This document shows positions 21,121 through 30,515 of a stretch of DNA of 64,000 nucleotides, one piece after another (the first letter of the stretch is position 1; every line of letters begins with the position of its first letter). This stretch comes from Enterobacter cloacae (lineage in GTDB: Bacteria > Pseudomonadota > Gammaproteobacteria > Enterobacterales > Enterobacteriaceae), in NCBI RefSeq assembly GCF_011078175.1, contig NZ_JAALCJ010000005.1:186001-250000 (forward strand), read 5' to 3'. A program made the position numbers and the translations under genes. The notes under the pieces were generated by a model. It had not been told where the DNA came from. It did not search any database and worked only from the letters and a program-made list of their open reading frames with translations.

Positions 21121-21157
21121 GAAGAAAAAGAAAACGCCCCTGCATGTCAGGGGCGTT
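21121..21157 (-). terminator. Rho-independent terminator downstream of yfcZ
   Basis: Stem AACGCCCCTG / CAGGGGCGTT with a 5-nt loop, followed on the minus strand by a T-rich run (TTTTCTTTTTC). It lies about 90 bp after yfcZ, behind the REP element. Confidence 0.85.
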
Positions 21158-21170
21158 AAAGCGGTTTGTT

Positions 21171-21240
21171 GCCGGGTGACAGCGTTACGTTACCCGGCCA
21201 GCACTATCGTAGACCCGTGCAAGCGAAGCGCCGCCGGGCA
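21171..21240. repeat. REP-like element after yfcZ
   Basis: Palindromic unit GCCGGGTgac...gttACCCGGC followed by a second, GC-rich unit ending GCGCCGCCGGGC. Located between the yfcZ stop codon and its terminator. Confidence 0.7.
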
Positions 21241-21247
21241 AAAAGGA

Positions 21248-21532
21248 TTAACGCAGGCCCAGCTGGAAAATCAGCGTTTCAGCTTCGCAGGCGAACACAA
21301 AGTCGATATCCAGCTGCACGCCACCGTCAACTTCCGTGAAGGTGGATTTGATTTCGCATGGATCGGATTCGACTTCGCGCGCGCGCTGGCTCAGCGCGAC
21401 CAGCGTCTCTTCCGCTTCTACACGGTTAGGGAATACGCGGCTGTAAGAGGCGGTGCAATCGGTGTTGTCCATAATGGTGCCAACATCCATACAGCAGCAA
21501 ACCGGGGTTTCATCAGCACTGCATTTACTCAT
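21248..21532 (-). CDS. yfcZ: YfcZ/YiiS family protein
   Basis: 94-residue small acidic protein of the conserved YfcZ/YiiS family; function unknown. The N-terminus is rich in cysteine (MSKCSADETPVCCCMDVGTI, four Cys in 14 residues), suggesting metal or thiol chemistry, though none is established. The C-terminal part looks like a small alpha/beta fold. It lies divergent from fadL between fadI and fadL, the same position as in E. coli. Confidence 0.9.
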   Translation of the reverse strand: MSKCSADETPVCCCMDVGTIMDNTDCTASYSRVFPNRVEAEETLVALSQRAREVESDPCEIKSTFTEVDGGVQLDIDFVFACEAETLIFQLGLR

Positions 21533-21778
21533 AGCTCAATTTCCTCTGTATTCGCGCAACGCGCGAGAAAAACACGTTGCAGCTATTTTACGCCCCCTCG
21601 CGAGCCCCCTCCAGCCGTTAATGACGCAAATTCGGATAAGTGACCAATATCACACTAAAAAATGATCTAAAACAAAATTCACCTTTTCAGATGAATCGCA
21701 CTGACCACAAATTTGCCAACCAGATCTCGTTTCAAGAAACATGTTTGAAAATATTAATAAACAAACTTGCAACATTCT

Positions 21779-21795
21779 GGCTGGTCAGACCTATA
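21779..21795. promoter_or_regulatory. FadR site 1 of fadL
   Basis: GGCTGGTCAGACCTATA matches the FadR consensus core CTGGTCNGAC. It overlaps the likely -10 box TATACT at 21792-21797. Confidence 0.8.
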
Positions 21796-21801
21796 CTCTC
21801 G

Positions 21802-21818
21802 CCACTGGTCTGATTTGT
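21802..21818. promoter_or_regulatory. FadR site 2 of fadL
   Basis: CCACTGGTCTGATTTGT, a second FadR-like site just downstream of the presumed transcription start, 23 bp from the first. Two FadR sites at fadL are known from E. coli. Confidence 0.75.
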
Positions 21819-21904
21819 ATGTCATACCTCAGACCCTACACTTCGCGCTCCTGTTACGGTATGTAACAATTATTGAATAAAAATAACTCAATGAGGTTAT
21901 GGTC

Positions 21905-23233
21905 ATGAGCCAGAAAACCCTGTTCAAACAAACTGCGTTAGCAGTTGCAGTGGCAATCGTCTCAACGTCCGCCTGGTCAGCGGGCTTCCAGTTAAACGAA
22001 TTTTCTTCCTCTGGCCTTGGCCGTGCGTATTCCGGGGAAGGTGCGATTGCCGATGACGCAGGCAATGCCAGCCGCAACCCGGCGCTGATCATGATGTTTG
22101 ATCGCCCAATGTTCTCCGCAGGCGCTATTTTTGTCGATCCGGGTGTGGATATCACCGGGACCTCGCCTACGGGCGCCAGCCTGAACTCTGATAACATCGC
22201 GCCTACCGCATGGGTACCTAACCTGCACTTCGTCGCGCCTATCAACGATCAGTTCGGCTGGGGTGCATCCGTCACCTCAAACTACGGTTTAGCGACCGAG
22301 TTTAATAACAACTACGCGGCCGGTGCTTACGGTGGTAAAACCGACCTCGAAACGCTCAACCTGAACCTGAGCGGTGCATACCGTCTGAACAACCACTGGA
22401 GCTTCGGCGTTGGCTTTGATGCGGTATACGCCAGAGCGAAAATCGAACGTTACGCGGGTGACCTCGGTCAGATCGTAGCGGGCTCAGGCGTTCTGCCGCC
22501 CATCCCTGGCCTTGCGCAGCAGGTTGCGGGACTGCCTGCAGATACCCAGATTGCGCACCTGAAGGGTGATGAGTGGGGCTTTGGCTGGAACGCCGGTATC
22601 CTGTACGAAATCGACAAGGATAACCGTTACGGCTTTACCTACCGCTCTGAAGTGAAAATTGACTTTGATGGCGACTACAAGAGCAGCCTGCCTTCCGCTT
22701 ATAACCAGATCCTCGGCAGCTTCGGTCTGCCAATGGGCACCGATGGCCGCACCACAGGCGGTTCTCTGAGCCTGCATTTACCTGAAATGTGGGAACTGTC
22801 GGGTTATAACAAAGTGGCACCGCAGTGGGCCGTTCACTATAGCCTGACCTACACCAGCTGGAGCCAGTTCCAGGAACTTAAGGCCACCAACAGCAACGGC
22901 GATACCCTCTTCTATAAAGATGAAAGCTTCCGTGACGCGTACCGTATCGCGCTGGGGACCACTTACTATATGGATGACAACTGGACATTCCGTACCGGTA
23001 TTGCCTTCGATGACAGCCCGGTACCAGCGGATAAGCGCTCTATCTCCATCCCGGATCAGGACCGCTTCTGGCTGAGCGCCGGTGCGACCTATGCCTTTAA
23101 CAAAGATGCCTCTATCGATGCGGGCGTCTCTTATATGCACGGTCAGAAAGTGTCGTTCCAGGAAGGCCCGTATGAGTTCTCTTCTGAAGGTAAAGCCTGG
23201 CTGTACGGCATGAACTTCAACTACGCGTTCTAA
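21905..23233 (+). CDS. fadL: Long-chain fatty acid outer-membrane transporter FadL
   Basis: FadL is a 14-strand outer-membrane barrel that takes up long-chain fatty acids by lateral diffusion. A signal peptide [20 protein letters not shown]... ends at about residue 25, followed by the conserved hatch sequence [20 protein letters not shown] and NPALI. The barrel ends with Phe (MNFNYAF), as usual for BAM substrates. An ATG two codons upstream (21899) is also open, but GAGG at 21893-21896 is better spaced for 21905. 442 residues. Residues around 195-215 and 250-270 differ from E. coli in surface-loop positions. Confidence 0.96.
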   Translation: MSQKTLFKQTALAVAVAIVSTSAWSAGFQLNEFSSSGLGRAYSGEGAIADDAGNASRNPALIMMFDRPMFSAGAIFVDPGVDITGTSPTGASLNSDNIAPTAWVPNLHFVAPINDQFGWGASVTSNYGLATEFNNNYAAGAYGGKTDLETLNLNLSGAYRLNNHWSFGVGFDAVYARAKIERYAGDLGQIVAGSGVLPPIPGLAQQVAGLPADTQIAHLKGDEWGFGWNAGILYEIDKDNRYGFTYRSEVKIDFDGDYKSSLPSAYNQILGSFGLPMGTDGRTTGGSLSLHLPEMWELSGYNKVAPQWAVHYSLTYTSWSQFQELKATNSNGDTLFYKDESFRDAYRIALGTTYYMDDNWTFRTGIAFDDSPVPADKRSISIPDQDRFWLSAGATYAFNKDASIDAGVSYMHGQKVSFQEGPYEFSSEGKAWLYGMNFNYAF

Positions 23234-23246
23234 TCGCGCGCAGATC

Positions 23247-23276
23247 AAAAAAAGGTGAGCATTGCTCACCTTTTTT
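23247..23276. terminator. Bidirectional terminator between fadL and mlaA
   Basis: Stem GGTGAGC / GCTCACC with an ATT loop, flanked by A6 and T6, so it can end both converging transcripts. It fills the gap between the two stop codons. Confidence 0.93.
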
Positions 23277-23278
23277 AT

Positions 23279-24031
23279 TTATTCCGAGTCGATATCTTTT
23301 AGCTCGTTCTCGATGGCTTTCGCGTTCGGATTATCTTCCGGCTTCAGCTTACCGCCGTTGGCAATAAAGTCATGGTTCTGGAAGTAGGCTTCGCGCACCA
23401 TAATGTAAGGATCGGAAGACTGGCGCAGCAGACCGTCAGAGTCCAGCAGTTGCGCACGTGTTTCAATTCCTTCTACGGTCCATTTACCAATCGACAGCGG
23501 CCAGGTCAGCCATGACAGCACCGGATACAGCGTATCCACCATGTCGCCAGCATCATCACGCACGGTAAAGCTGCCGTAGAATGGCAGGTGCACATACGGA
23601 CCATAACCTACGCCATAATGTCCCAGCGTGCTGCCGAAACGGTGCGGCTGTTCACGCTGTAGTTTCGGGTTCGCCATGCCTGCGACATCAATTAAGCCGC
23701 CCATACCCAAGAGGGAGTTCAGGAAGAAGCGGGTGAAATGCACCATCCCCTGATACGGGTCGCCCTGGAGGAAGTAGTTCACCATGACCGCAGGTTCTTC
23801 CAGGTTACTGGTAAAGTTGCTCAGACCGTTACGCGCCGGCTGCGGAACGTAGTCACGCCATGCCACGGCAACCGGACGAACGAGATACGGATCCAGCACA
23901 TTATAGTTAAAGCTGTACATTGAACGGTTAAATCCTTCGAGAGGATCGGAGCGTCCCGTTTGCTCGCCAGAGCTGGCGCAGCCCACAAGCATTGTAACGC
24001 CCAGCGCAAGCGCCGACAGCCGAAGCTTCAT
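23279..24031 (-). CDS. mlaA: Outer-membrane lipoprotein MlaA
   Basis: MlaA sits in the outer membrane with OmpC/OmpF and removes phospholipids from the outer leaflet for return by the Mla system. A lipoprotein signal MKLRLSALALGVTMLVGC puts the acylated Cys at residue 18. The conserved core follows: DPLEGFNRSMYSFNYNVLD, the amphipathic ring and the hinge region LGHYGVGYGPYVHLPFYG. The frame runs 18 codons further upstream, but the ATG at 24031 begins the lipoprotein signal. 250 residues. Confidence 0.95.
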   Translation of the reverse strand: MKLRLSALALGVTMLVGCASSGEQTGRSDPLEGFNRSMYSFNYNVLDPYLVRPVAVAWRDYVPQPARNGLSNFTSNLEEPAVMVNYFLQGDPYQGMVHFTRFFLNSLLGMGGLIDVAGMANPKLQREQPHRFGSTLGHYGVGYGPYVHLPFYGSFTVRDDAGDMVDTLYPVLSWLTWPLSIGKWTVEGIETRAQLLDSDGLLRQSSDPYIMVREAYFQNHDFIANGGKLKPEDNPNAKAIENELKDIDSE

Positions 24032-24345
24032 AAATTTCTCCCTGTTCAATATGGCTATCGTTGAATGCCATCTGTGGCGGAGCATGAGACGCTCCGCCCG
24101 AAACGTGCAAGTGATTGTAACAGCACGCTTACCGATGTCTATGAGGACGATGACGACCCGCTCGTGTCATCACGCTAATTTCAGCATAGCCTGTCTTTCA
24201 GAATTCGTTTCGCTGGCAATTTTATCTTGGCTTTGAAAAAGATGTCTCACCTTTATTGCCATTTACAGCAATTTAAGAGCATCCCCACGGGCAAGGCGCT
24301 AAAAGCCGCTACGCTTAAAAGAGCGATAACCCCGAAGGAGCTGTT
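24032..24345. other. Intergenic region mlaA-yfdC
   Basis: 314 bp between divergent genes. It must hold both promoters. A good ribosome site AAGGAG precedes yfdC. I see no other repeat, operator or RNA that I can name. Confidence 0.6.
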
Positions 24346-25275
24346 ATGAAAGACCTTAGCGAAGAGAAAATTGGCGAAAGCAATGAGGAGCTTGAGATTG
24401 AAAGTGAGGAGAAAGACCGGGGAGAAGAGATAGAAGTCGATGAAGATCGCCTGCCGTCGCGCGCCATGGCTATTCATGAGCATATTCGCCAGGACGGGGA
24501 AAAAGAGATGGAGCGCGACGCGATGGCCCTGCTGTGGTCAGCCATTGCAGCCGGCCTGTCGATGGGCGCCTCTCTGCTCGCCAAAGGGATATTTCACGTT
24601 CAGCTGGAAGGCGTACCGGGCGGTTTTTTGCTGGAGAATTTAGGCTACACGTTCGGCTTTATTATCGTCATTATGGCGCGACAGCAGCTTTTTACGGAGA
24701 ATACCGTTACTGCCGTACTGCCCGTCATGCAAAATCCGACCCTCGGTAATTTCGGCTTACTGATGCGCCTGTGGAGCGTCGTGCTGCTGGGGAACCTCAT
24801 CGGTACGGGCATCGCAGCCTGGGCGTTCGAATATATGCCAATATTTGATGAACCGACCCGCGACGCATTTGTAAAAATTGGCATGGATGTGATGAAAAAC
24901 ACGCCGGTTGAAATGTTCTCTAATGCCATTATCTCCGGCTGGATCATCGCCACTATGGTCTGGATGTTCCCCTCAGCGGGCAGCGCGAAAATCGTGGTGA
25001 TTATCCTGATGACCTGGCTTATCGCACTCGCCGATACCACGCACATTGTTGTTGGAACCGTTGAAATCCTTTATCTGGTATTTAACGGCACACTCCACTG
25101 GAGCGACTTTTTCTGGCCGTTCGCCCTGCCTACCCTCGCAGGCAACATTTGTGGCGGGACCTTTATCTTTGCGCTGCTGAGCCATGCGCAAATCCGCAAC
25201 GACATGTCCAACAAGCGTAAGGCCGAGCTTAAGGCTCAGGAAAAAAAGGATAAAACAGCCGAAAAATCGGCGTGA
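24346..25275 (+). CDS. yfdC: Formate/nitrite transporter family protein YfdC
   Basis: 309-residue inner-membrane protein of the FocA/NirC (FNT) family, with six hydrophobic segments in the middle (residues about 60-280). It differs from FocA and NirC in having a long, very acidic N-terminus (EELEIESEEKDRGEEIEVDE) and a Lys-rich C-terminal tail, both probably cytoplasmic. Substrate not established. It is divergent from mlaA and followed by argW, as in E. coli. Confidence 0.9.
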   Translation: MKDLSEEKIGESNEELEIESEEKDRGEEIEVDEDRLPSRAMAIHEHIRQDGEKEMERDAMALLWSAIAAGLSMGASLLAKGIFHVQLEGVPGGFLLENLGYTFGFIIVIMARQQLFTENTVTAVLPVMQNPTLGNFGLLMRLWSVVLLGNLIGTGIAAWAFEYMPIFDEPTRDAFVKIGMDVMKNTPVEMFSNAIISGWIIATMVWMFPSAGSAKIVVIILMTWLIALADTTHIVVGTVEILYLVFNGTLHWSDFFWPFALPTLAGNICGGTFIFALLSHAQIRNDMSNKRKAELKAQEKKDKTAEKSA

Positions 25276-25310
25276 ACGGTGACTCTTTGACCAGTCAGGC
25301 GGCAATGCGC

Positions 25311-25339
25311 TTAACGAAAAGTGTAAATAACGTTATACT
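25311..25339 (+). promoter_or_regulatory. argW promoter
   Basis: Weak -35 TTAACG and good -10 TATACT with a 17-bp spacer, ending 11 bp before the tRNA. Confidence 0.65.
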
Positions 25340-25350
25340 CTTGCCGCTTC

Positions 25351-25424
25351 GTCCCCTTAGTTAAATGGATATAACGAGCCCCTCCTAAGGGCTAGTTGCA
25401 GGTTCGATTCCTGCAGGGGACACT
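25351..25424 (+). tRNA. argW: tRNA-Arg (anticodon CCU)
   Basis: Full cloverleaf: acceptor stem GTCCCCT/AGGGGAC, anticodon CCT in the loop of GCCCCTCCTAAGGGC, and T-arm with GGTTCGATTCC. Unusually the 3' CCA is not encoded; the discriminator base A is followed by CTTCTG. The E. coli argW gene encodes CCA and is a prophage attachment site. Confidence 0.95.
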
Positions 25425-25777
25425 TCTGCTCATCTTTATTCCCCTTCCTTCAGATCCACCCAGTTCTGAGCTTGCCGATTCCCACACTGTTTCCGGCTAC
25501 GTTTGTCAGCGCCCTCTTCTGTGGCCTAATCCTTCATTATTTATTAAATGAGCAAAATCAACCCACTCCGCAAATGTCGCTTTTTTAATCAAAAACGAGT
25601 GATAGCTCATAATGTATAACGGTGCTACATTATGCCGCCCACCCAAGTCAGCAATGGCCAGGCAACGTCGTAAAGAACGGTAAAGCCTGCAACCATGACC
25701 TCGTCCTACGGTCTCAATGGCACGTGGTATCGCGAAGTCTGCGCTACCTTCACAGGCTTCACATAGGTTCCACTATT
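25425..25777. other. Intergenic region argW-lpxP
   Basis: 353 bp without a recognisable gene. An AT-rich stretch around 25575-25620 could hold the lpxP promoter (for example ATAATG near 25608), which would leave a transcript leader of roughly 160 nt before lpxP. No integrase or clear attachment repeat was found next to argW. Confidence 0.5.
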
Positions 25778-26695
25778 TTGTCTCAATCCAAATTTCAGCG
25801 GGCGTTTCTGCACCCGCGCTACTGGTTTACATGGTTCGGCCTTGGCGTACTTTGGCTGCTGGTTCAACTTCCTTATCCCGTAATCCGTTTCCTGGGCTCC
25901 AGGCTCGGCAGCGCATCGCGTCACTTCCTTAAGCGTCGTGAGTCCATTGCCCGAAAAAATCTCGAACTTTGCTTTCCGCATTACAATGCGCAGCAGCGCG
26001 AAACGCTGATTGCGGAAAACTTTAAATCTATCGGTATGGCGCTGCTTGAAACCGGTATGGCCTGGTTCTGGCCTGACGAGCGTGTCCGTAAATGGTTTGA
26101 CGTGGAAGGTCTGGATAACCTGAAACGTGCCCAGATGCAAAACCGCGGCGTGATGGTTGTGGGCGTGCATTTTATGTCGCTTGAGCTGGGCGGCCGCGTT
26201 ATGGGCCTTTGTCAGCCAATGATGGCAACCTATCGCCCGCATAACAGCGCGCTGATGGAATGGGTACAAACGCGGGGTCGCATGCGTTCAAATAAGGCGA
26301 TGATCAGCCGTAACAATCTACGCGGTATGGTTGGCGCACTGAAAAAAGGTGAAGCCGTCTGGTTTGCACCGGATCAGGATTACGGCCCTAAAGGCAGCAG
26401 CTTTGCTCCTTTCTTTGCGGTTAAAGATGTCGCTACGACGAACGGTACCTTTGTGATTTCACGTCTCTCAGGCGCCGCCATGTTAACGGTTACCATGGTC
26501 AGAAAAGCGGATAAATCAGGCTATCGACTGCACATCTCCCCAGAGATGGCGAACTATCCTGAAGATGAGAGTGACGCCGCGACCTTTATCAATAAGGTCA
26601 TTGAGTTTGAGATTATGCGCGCACCTGAGCAGTATTTATGGATGCACCGCCGCTTTAAAACGCGTCCACTGGGCGAAGCCTCGCTCTATATCTAA
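25778..26695 (+). CDS. lpxP: Kdo2-lipid IVA palmitoleoyltransferase LpxP
   Basis: LpxP transfers palmitoleate to Kdo2-lipid IVA in place of laurate during growth in the cold, keeping the outer membrane fluid. The LpxL/LpxM acyltransferase motif is visible as VGVHFMSLELGGR (HX4E-type), with a single N-terminal membrane segment WFGLGVLWLLVQLPYPV. The frame is open 52 codons upstream, but homology begins at LSQSKFQRAFLHPRYW, so I choose the TTG at 25778 (305 residues); the ATT codon before it aligns with the E. coli ATG. The upstream extension has no similarity that I know. Confidence 0.93.
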   Translation: MSQSKFQRAFLHPRYWFTWFGLGVLWLLVQLPYPVIRFLGSRLGSASRHFLKRRESIARKNLELCFPHYNAQQRETLIAENFKSIGMALLETGMAWFWPDERVRKWFDVEGLDNLKRAQMQNRGVMVVGVHFMSLELGGRVMGLCQPMMATYRPHNSALMEWVQTRGRMRSNKAMISRNNLRGMVGALKKGEAVWFAPDQDYGPKGSSFAPFFAVKDVATTNGTFVISRLSGAAMLTVTMVRKADKSGYRLHISPEMANYPEDESDAATFINKVIEFEIMRAPEQYLWMHRRFKTRPLGEASLYI

Positions 26696-26704
26696 CCCCT
26701 TCAG

Positions 26705-26735
26705 AGGTTAGTTTCGCTAAGAAACTAACCTTTTC
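26705..26735 (+). terminator. Terminator of lpxP
   Basis: Stem AGGTTAGTTT / AAACTAACCT with a 7-nt loop and a following TTTT, 10 bp after the lpxP stop. Confidence 0.85.
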
Positions 26736-26867
26736 AAATACCTGTAATCGCACTGCGTAACGGCTTTTTTCGACCGTCGCTCAACAGCCATTTATTGCGT
26801 ACCGAAATCAAACTGTCGCCGTTCCACGACACTCGTAAGTATAGGAAATTATTTAAAAAAATGCCTC

Positions 26868-26896
26868 TTGTCACCCCTGAAATTTAGGCGTACATT
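26868..26896 (+). promoter_or_regulatory. Predicted sigma-70 promoter for the ypdK transcript
   Basis: TTGTCA and TACATT separated by 17 bases. Transcription from here would begin near 26902 and place about 150 nt of leader before ypdK. A second -10-like TATACT lies near 26994. Confidence 0.5.
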
Positions 26897-26902
26897 AGCG
26901 CC

Positions 26903-27053
26903 GTCTGGCGACAGGAAAGCACAGAATTCAGAGATGAAGTTAGCGACGTAACGGGATAATTCCTATTTCCCCTTTCGCATGATTTCAACTCTCTATACTC
27001 AGTTGGACTCTGTTTTTTTAATGCGTACCGGAAGATACGCGGAGCGATGAAAC
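26903..27053 (+). other. Untranslated leader in front of ypdK
   Basis: About 150 bp between the predicted promoter and ypdK. It holds a T7 tract near 27012-27018 without a convincing stem, and a small hairpin GCGTA/TACGC just before the ypdK ribosome site. No open frame of note. Together with 26736-26867, in which I see nothing, this accounts for the lpxP-ypdK gap. Confidence 0.4.
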
Positions 27054-27125
27054 GTGAAATATTTCTTTATGGGCATTTCGGTTATTGTTTTAGTTTGGGC
27101 CGGAACGTTTGCTCTGATGATCTAG
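27054..27125 (+). CDS. ypdK: Small membrane protein YpdK
   Basis: A 23-codon gene starting with GTG. The peptide VKYFFMGISVIVLVWAGTFA followed by LMI is nearly identical to the E. coli small membrane protein YpdK (MKYFFMGIS...VWAGTFALMI) and lies in the same place between lpxP and alaC. It is a single hydrophobic helix, so an inner-membrane location is expected. Function unknown. A GGAG motif at 27041-27044 gives a suitable ribosome site. A strong bidirectional terminator follows. Confidence 0.88.
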   Translation: MKYFFMGISVIVLVWAGTFALMI

Positions 27126-27141
27126 TTAAGAAAATGCAGTC

Positions 27142-27176
27142 AAAAAAACAGGCGCCGATGGCGCCTGTTTTTTTAG
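27142..27176. terminator. Bidirectional terminator between ypdK and alaC
   Basis: Stem AACAGGCGCC / GGCGCCTGTT with a GAT loop, flanked by A and T runs, serving both converging transcripts. Confidence 0.93.
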
Positions 27177-27182
27177 TGTCCG

Positions 27183-28418
27183 TTACGACTCGGGGTGTTC
27201 CGTGACGCCTTTCGCTGTAAGCAGGCCATCCGCGCGGAACATGCTTTTAATCCCCCGCACAGCCTGACGGATACGGTCGCTGTTTTCGATCAGCGCGAAA
27301 CGCACGTGCGTATCACCGTAGTCACCAAAGCCAATGCCTGGAGAGACGCAAACCTTCGCGTCCTGAAGCAGTTTTTTGGCAAATTCCAGAGACCCCATCG
27401 CTGCATACGGCTCGGGGATTTTCGCCCAGACGTACATGGAGGCTTTAGGCATTTCCACCATCCAGCCCGCTTCATGAAGCCCTTTTACCAGTACATCACG
27501 GCGACGTTTGTACTGGGCGGCAATATCAAGCACGCACTGCTGATCCCCTTCCAGCGCGGCGATGGCAGCGACCTGTAACGGCGTAAAGGTGCCATAATCA
27601 TGGTAACTTTTGATGCGCGCCAGGGCGCTCACCAGCGTTTTGTTTCCCACCATAAAACCAATTCGCCAGCCCGCCATGTTGTAGCTTTTCGACAGGGTGA
27701 AAAACTCAACCGCCACATCACGTGCACCCGGCACCTGCATAATAGACGGCGCTTTCCAGCCATCATAAACGATATCGGCGTAGGCGAGATCGTGTACCAC
27801 CAGCACATCGTAACGCTTAGCCAGCGCGACCACTTTTTCAAAAAATTCGAGCTCGACGCATTGTGCCGTTGGGTTTGACGGGAAACCCAGGATCATCATT
27901 TTCGGCTTCGGATAGCTTTCACGAATCGCCCGTTCCAGCTCGTTAAAGAAGTCGACGCCTTCCACCAGGGGGACAGAGCGAACCTGCGCGCCGGCAATCA
28001 CCGCCCCATAAATGTGGATCGGGTAGCTCGGATTCGGCACCAGCACGGTATCACCGTGATCCAGCGTCGCCAGCATCAGGTGGGCGAGCCCCTCTTTGGA
28101 GCCAATGGTTACAATCGCTTCACTTTCAGGGTCGATATCCACCTGATAACGATCCTGATACCAGCGGGAGATCGCCCGACGTAACCGGGGAATGCCGCGT
28201 GAGGTTGAATAACCATGCGTATCAGGACGCTGAGCAACCGTACAGAGCTTCTCAACGATATGCGGCGGCGTTGGGCCGTCAGGGTTACCCATACTGAAAT
28301 CAATAATGTCTTCGCCGCGCCGACGCGCAGCCATTTTCAGTTCAGCGGTGATATTGAAAACATAAGGGGGGAGACGATCGATACGCGTAAAACGGCGTTC
28401 AGGACTGAATTCAGCCAT
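27183..28418 (-). CDS. alaC: Glutamate-pyruvate (alanine) aminotransferase AlaC
   Basis: AlaC makes alanine from pyruvate and glutamate; it is a class I/II PLP aminotransferase. The PLP lysine is in [14 protein letters not shown], with the substrate and cofactor motifs [21 protein letters not shown] and [11 protein letters not shown] before it. 411 residues, full length (older name yfdZ). It lies divergent from ypdA, whose product senses pyruvate, the substrate of AlaC. Confidence 0.95.
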   Translation of the reverse strand: MAEFSPERRFTRIDRLPPYVFNITAELKMAARRRGEDIIDFSMGNPDGPTPPHIVEKLCTVAQRPDTHGYSTSRGIPRLRRAISRWYQDRYQVDIDPESEAIVTIGSKEGLAHLMLATLDHGDTVLVPNPSYPIHIYGAVIAGAQVRSVPLVEGVDFFNELERAIRESYPKPKMMILGFPSNPTAQCVELEFFEKVVALAKRYDVLVVHDLAYADIVYDGWKAPSIMQVPGARDVAVEFFTLSKSYNMAGWRIGFMVGNKTLVSALARIKSYHDYGTFTPLQVAAIAALEGDQQCVLDIAAQYKRRRDVLVKGLHEAGWMVEMPKASMYVWAKIPEPYAAMGSLEFAKKLLQDAKVCVSPGIGFGDYGDTHVRFALIENSDRIRQAVRGIKSMFRADGLLTAKGVTEHPES

Positions 28419-28804
28419 AGATTCCTCAGAGTCACGTTAGCGCCCGGACCGTCCGAGCGACGCTGCCACCCGTGTGGCGTGCTTAGAAAATAACCTGAAG
28501 AAAAAGACGCTGTCGAGAGGATTACAACAAAACAATATTTTGCGCTAAAAAGGGAATGCGATAGCAGTGAAAAGCGGAACTCTTATCGCGAACAGTTAGT
28601 TTTTAGCGCTACGATTTAACACAATGTTTTCAGTATCGTTACCTGACGTTTCTTCCCAAACGGAAAAGCACTGGCTTTCAGTCAAAAGCCAACAATCCCC
28701 TTTGAGAACTATGGTTTTTCCCCATTTGATAAATCTGATGGATAGCTGGTCATCAGGCTTCATGTTTTCTATCATAGATTTTTCCCGTTTGCCCAGGCCT
28801 GACC
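28419..28804. other. Intergenic region alaC-ypdA
   Basis: 386 bp between divergent genes. An open frame in it (28624-28914) runs into ypdA in another phase and has no family resemblance. No operator or RNA that I can name. Confidence 0.5.
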
Positions 28805-30502
28805 GTGCACGAAATCTTCAATATGCTCCTGGCGGTGTTCGACCGCGCGGCATTAATGCTGATCTGTCTTTTTTTCCTCATCCGCATCCGTTTGTTCCGC
28901 GAACTTTTGCATAAATCTGCCCATTCGCCAAAAGAGCTGCTGGCCGTCACGTTTATCTTTTCGATGTTTGCCCTGTTCAGCACCTGGTCCGGCGTGCCGG
29001 TAGAAGGCTCGCTGGTGAACGTGCGCATCATCGCCGTCATGTCGGGCGGGATCCTTTTTGGCCCCTGGGTCGGGATTATCACAGGCGTTATCGCCGGCAC
29101 CCATCGATACCTGATTGATATTGGCGGCGTGACGGCAGTCCCCTGCTTTATCACCAGCATTATTGCCGGGCTGCTCTCAGGCTGGATAAACCGCAAAATC
29201 CCGAAAAAGCAGCACTGGCGTGCGGGGATTATCGCGGGGATGATCTGCGAAACGCTGACCATGATCCTGGTTATCGTCTGGGCGCCCACCGTCGCGCTGG
29301 GGCTGGATATCGTCTCGAAAATCGGTATTCCAATGATACTCGGAAGCGTTTGTATCGGTTTTATCGTGCTGCTGGTACAAAGCGTGGAGGGCGAAAAGGA
29401 GGCCAGCGCCGCGCGTCAGGCCAAGCTGGCGCTGGATATTGCCAACAAGACGCTGCCGCTTTTCCGGCACGTTAACGCCGAATCTTTACGTCAGGTTTGC
29501 GATATCATCCGCCGGGACATTCACGCCGATGCGGTCGCCATCACCAATATTGACCACGTGCTGGCTTACGTTGGCGTCGGTGAGCACAATTATCGCGACA
29601 GCGACGACACCATCAGCCCGACCACCAGACAGGCGATTAACTACGGAAAAATCATCATTAAAAACAATGATGAAGCCCATCGAACGCCAGAGATCCACTC
29701 AATGCTGGTGATCCCGCTGTGGGAAAAAGGCGTGGTCACGGGGACGCTGAAAATTTACTACTGCCATGCGCACCAAATCACCTCCTCCCTCCAGGAAATG
29801 GCGATTGGCCTGTCGCAGATCATCTCCACTCAACTCGAAGTTTCGCGTGCGGAGCAACTGCGCGAGATGGCAAATAAGGCAGAGCTGCGTGCCCTGCAAA
29901 GCAAAATCAATCCCCATTTTCTGTTTAACGCGCTCAACGCTATTTCGTCCTCTATCCGTCTGAATCCGGACACCGCCCGGCAGCTGATTTTTAATCTGTC
30001 GCGCTATCTGCGCTACAACATTGAGTTAAAAGACGACGAGCAGATCGACATCAAAAAAGAGCTGTATCAGATCAAGGATTACATCGCGATTGAACAGGCT
30101 CGCTTTGGCGATAAGCTGACGGTCATTTACGATATTGATGAAGAGGTCAACTGCGTGATCCCAAGCCTGCTGATCCAGCCTCTGGTGGAAAACGCCATTG
30201 TTCACGGTATTCAGCCGTGTAAAGGCAAAGGCGTGGTAACAATTAGCGTGACGGAAAGCGGTAACCGCGTGCGTATCGCCGTGCGCGATACCGGACACGG
30301 CATCGATCCGAAAGTCATCGAGCGCGTCAAATCAAACGAAATGCCGGGCAACAAGATCGGACTGCTGAACGTGCATCACCGGGTCAGGCTGCTGTACGGT
30401 GACGGGCTGCATATTCACCGCCTTGAGCCGGGCACCGAGATTGCTTTTTATGTTCCTAATGAGCGAACGCCCGTGAATGCCCCCATATCCTTGTTGCCGT
30501 AG
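28805..30502 (+). CDS. ypdA: Sensor histidine kinase YpdA (LytS family, pyruvate sensing)
   Basis: YpdA and YpdB form a LytS/LytTR system that in E. coli responds to extracellular pyruvate and turns on the transporter gene yhjX. The 565 residues show a 5TM-LYT membrane domain (residues 1-190, with [18 protein letters not shown]), a GAF domain (about 220-350), the histidine kinase motif [15 protein letters not shown] near residue 370, and an ATPase domain with [13 protein letters not shown] and DTGHGIDP. The start is GTG, giving MHEIFNMLL, identical to the E. coli start. ypdB follows after 13 bp. Confidence 0.95.
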   Translation: MHEIFNMLLAVFDRAALMLICLFFLIRIRLFRELLHKSAHSPKELLAVTFIFSMFALFSTWSGVPVEGSLVNVRIIAVMSGGILFGPWVGIITGVIAGTHRYLIDIGGVTAVPCFITSIIAGLLSGWINRKIPKKQHWRAGIIAGMICETLTMILVIVWAPTVALGLDIVSKIGIPMILGSVCIGFIVLLVQSVEGEKEASAARQAKLALDIANKTLPLFRHVNAESLRQVCDIIRRDIHADAVAITNIDHVLAYVGVGEHNYRDSDDTISPTTRQAINYGKIIIKNNDEAHRTPEIHSMLVIPLWEKGVVTGTLKIYYCHAHQITSSLQEMAIGLSQIISTQLEVSRAEQLREMANKAELRALQSKINPHFLFNALNAISSSIRLNPDTARQLIFNLSRYLRYNIELKDDEQIDIKKELYQIKDYIAIEQARFGDKLTVIYDIDEEVNCVIPSLLIQPLVENAIVHGIQPCKGKGVVTISVTESGNRVRIAVRDTGHGIDPKVIERVKSNEMPGNKIGLLNVHHRVRLLYGDGLHIHRLEPGTEIAFYVPNERTPVNAPISLLP

Positions 30503-30515
30503 GCCGGAGTAACAG

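Noticed and set aside
25425..25777. Prophage or integrase remnant next to argW
   Set aside because: No integrase fragment or second attachment repeat seen; only the missing CCA hints at past integration.
25622..25777. N-terminal extension of lpxP
   Set aside because: The 52 extra codons have no similarity to the acyltransferase family, and homology starts at the TTG at 25778.
28624..28914. 96-codon frame in the alaC-ypdA gap
   Set aside because: It overlaps the ypdA start in another phase, lacks a good ribosome site and resembles no family I know.
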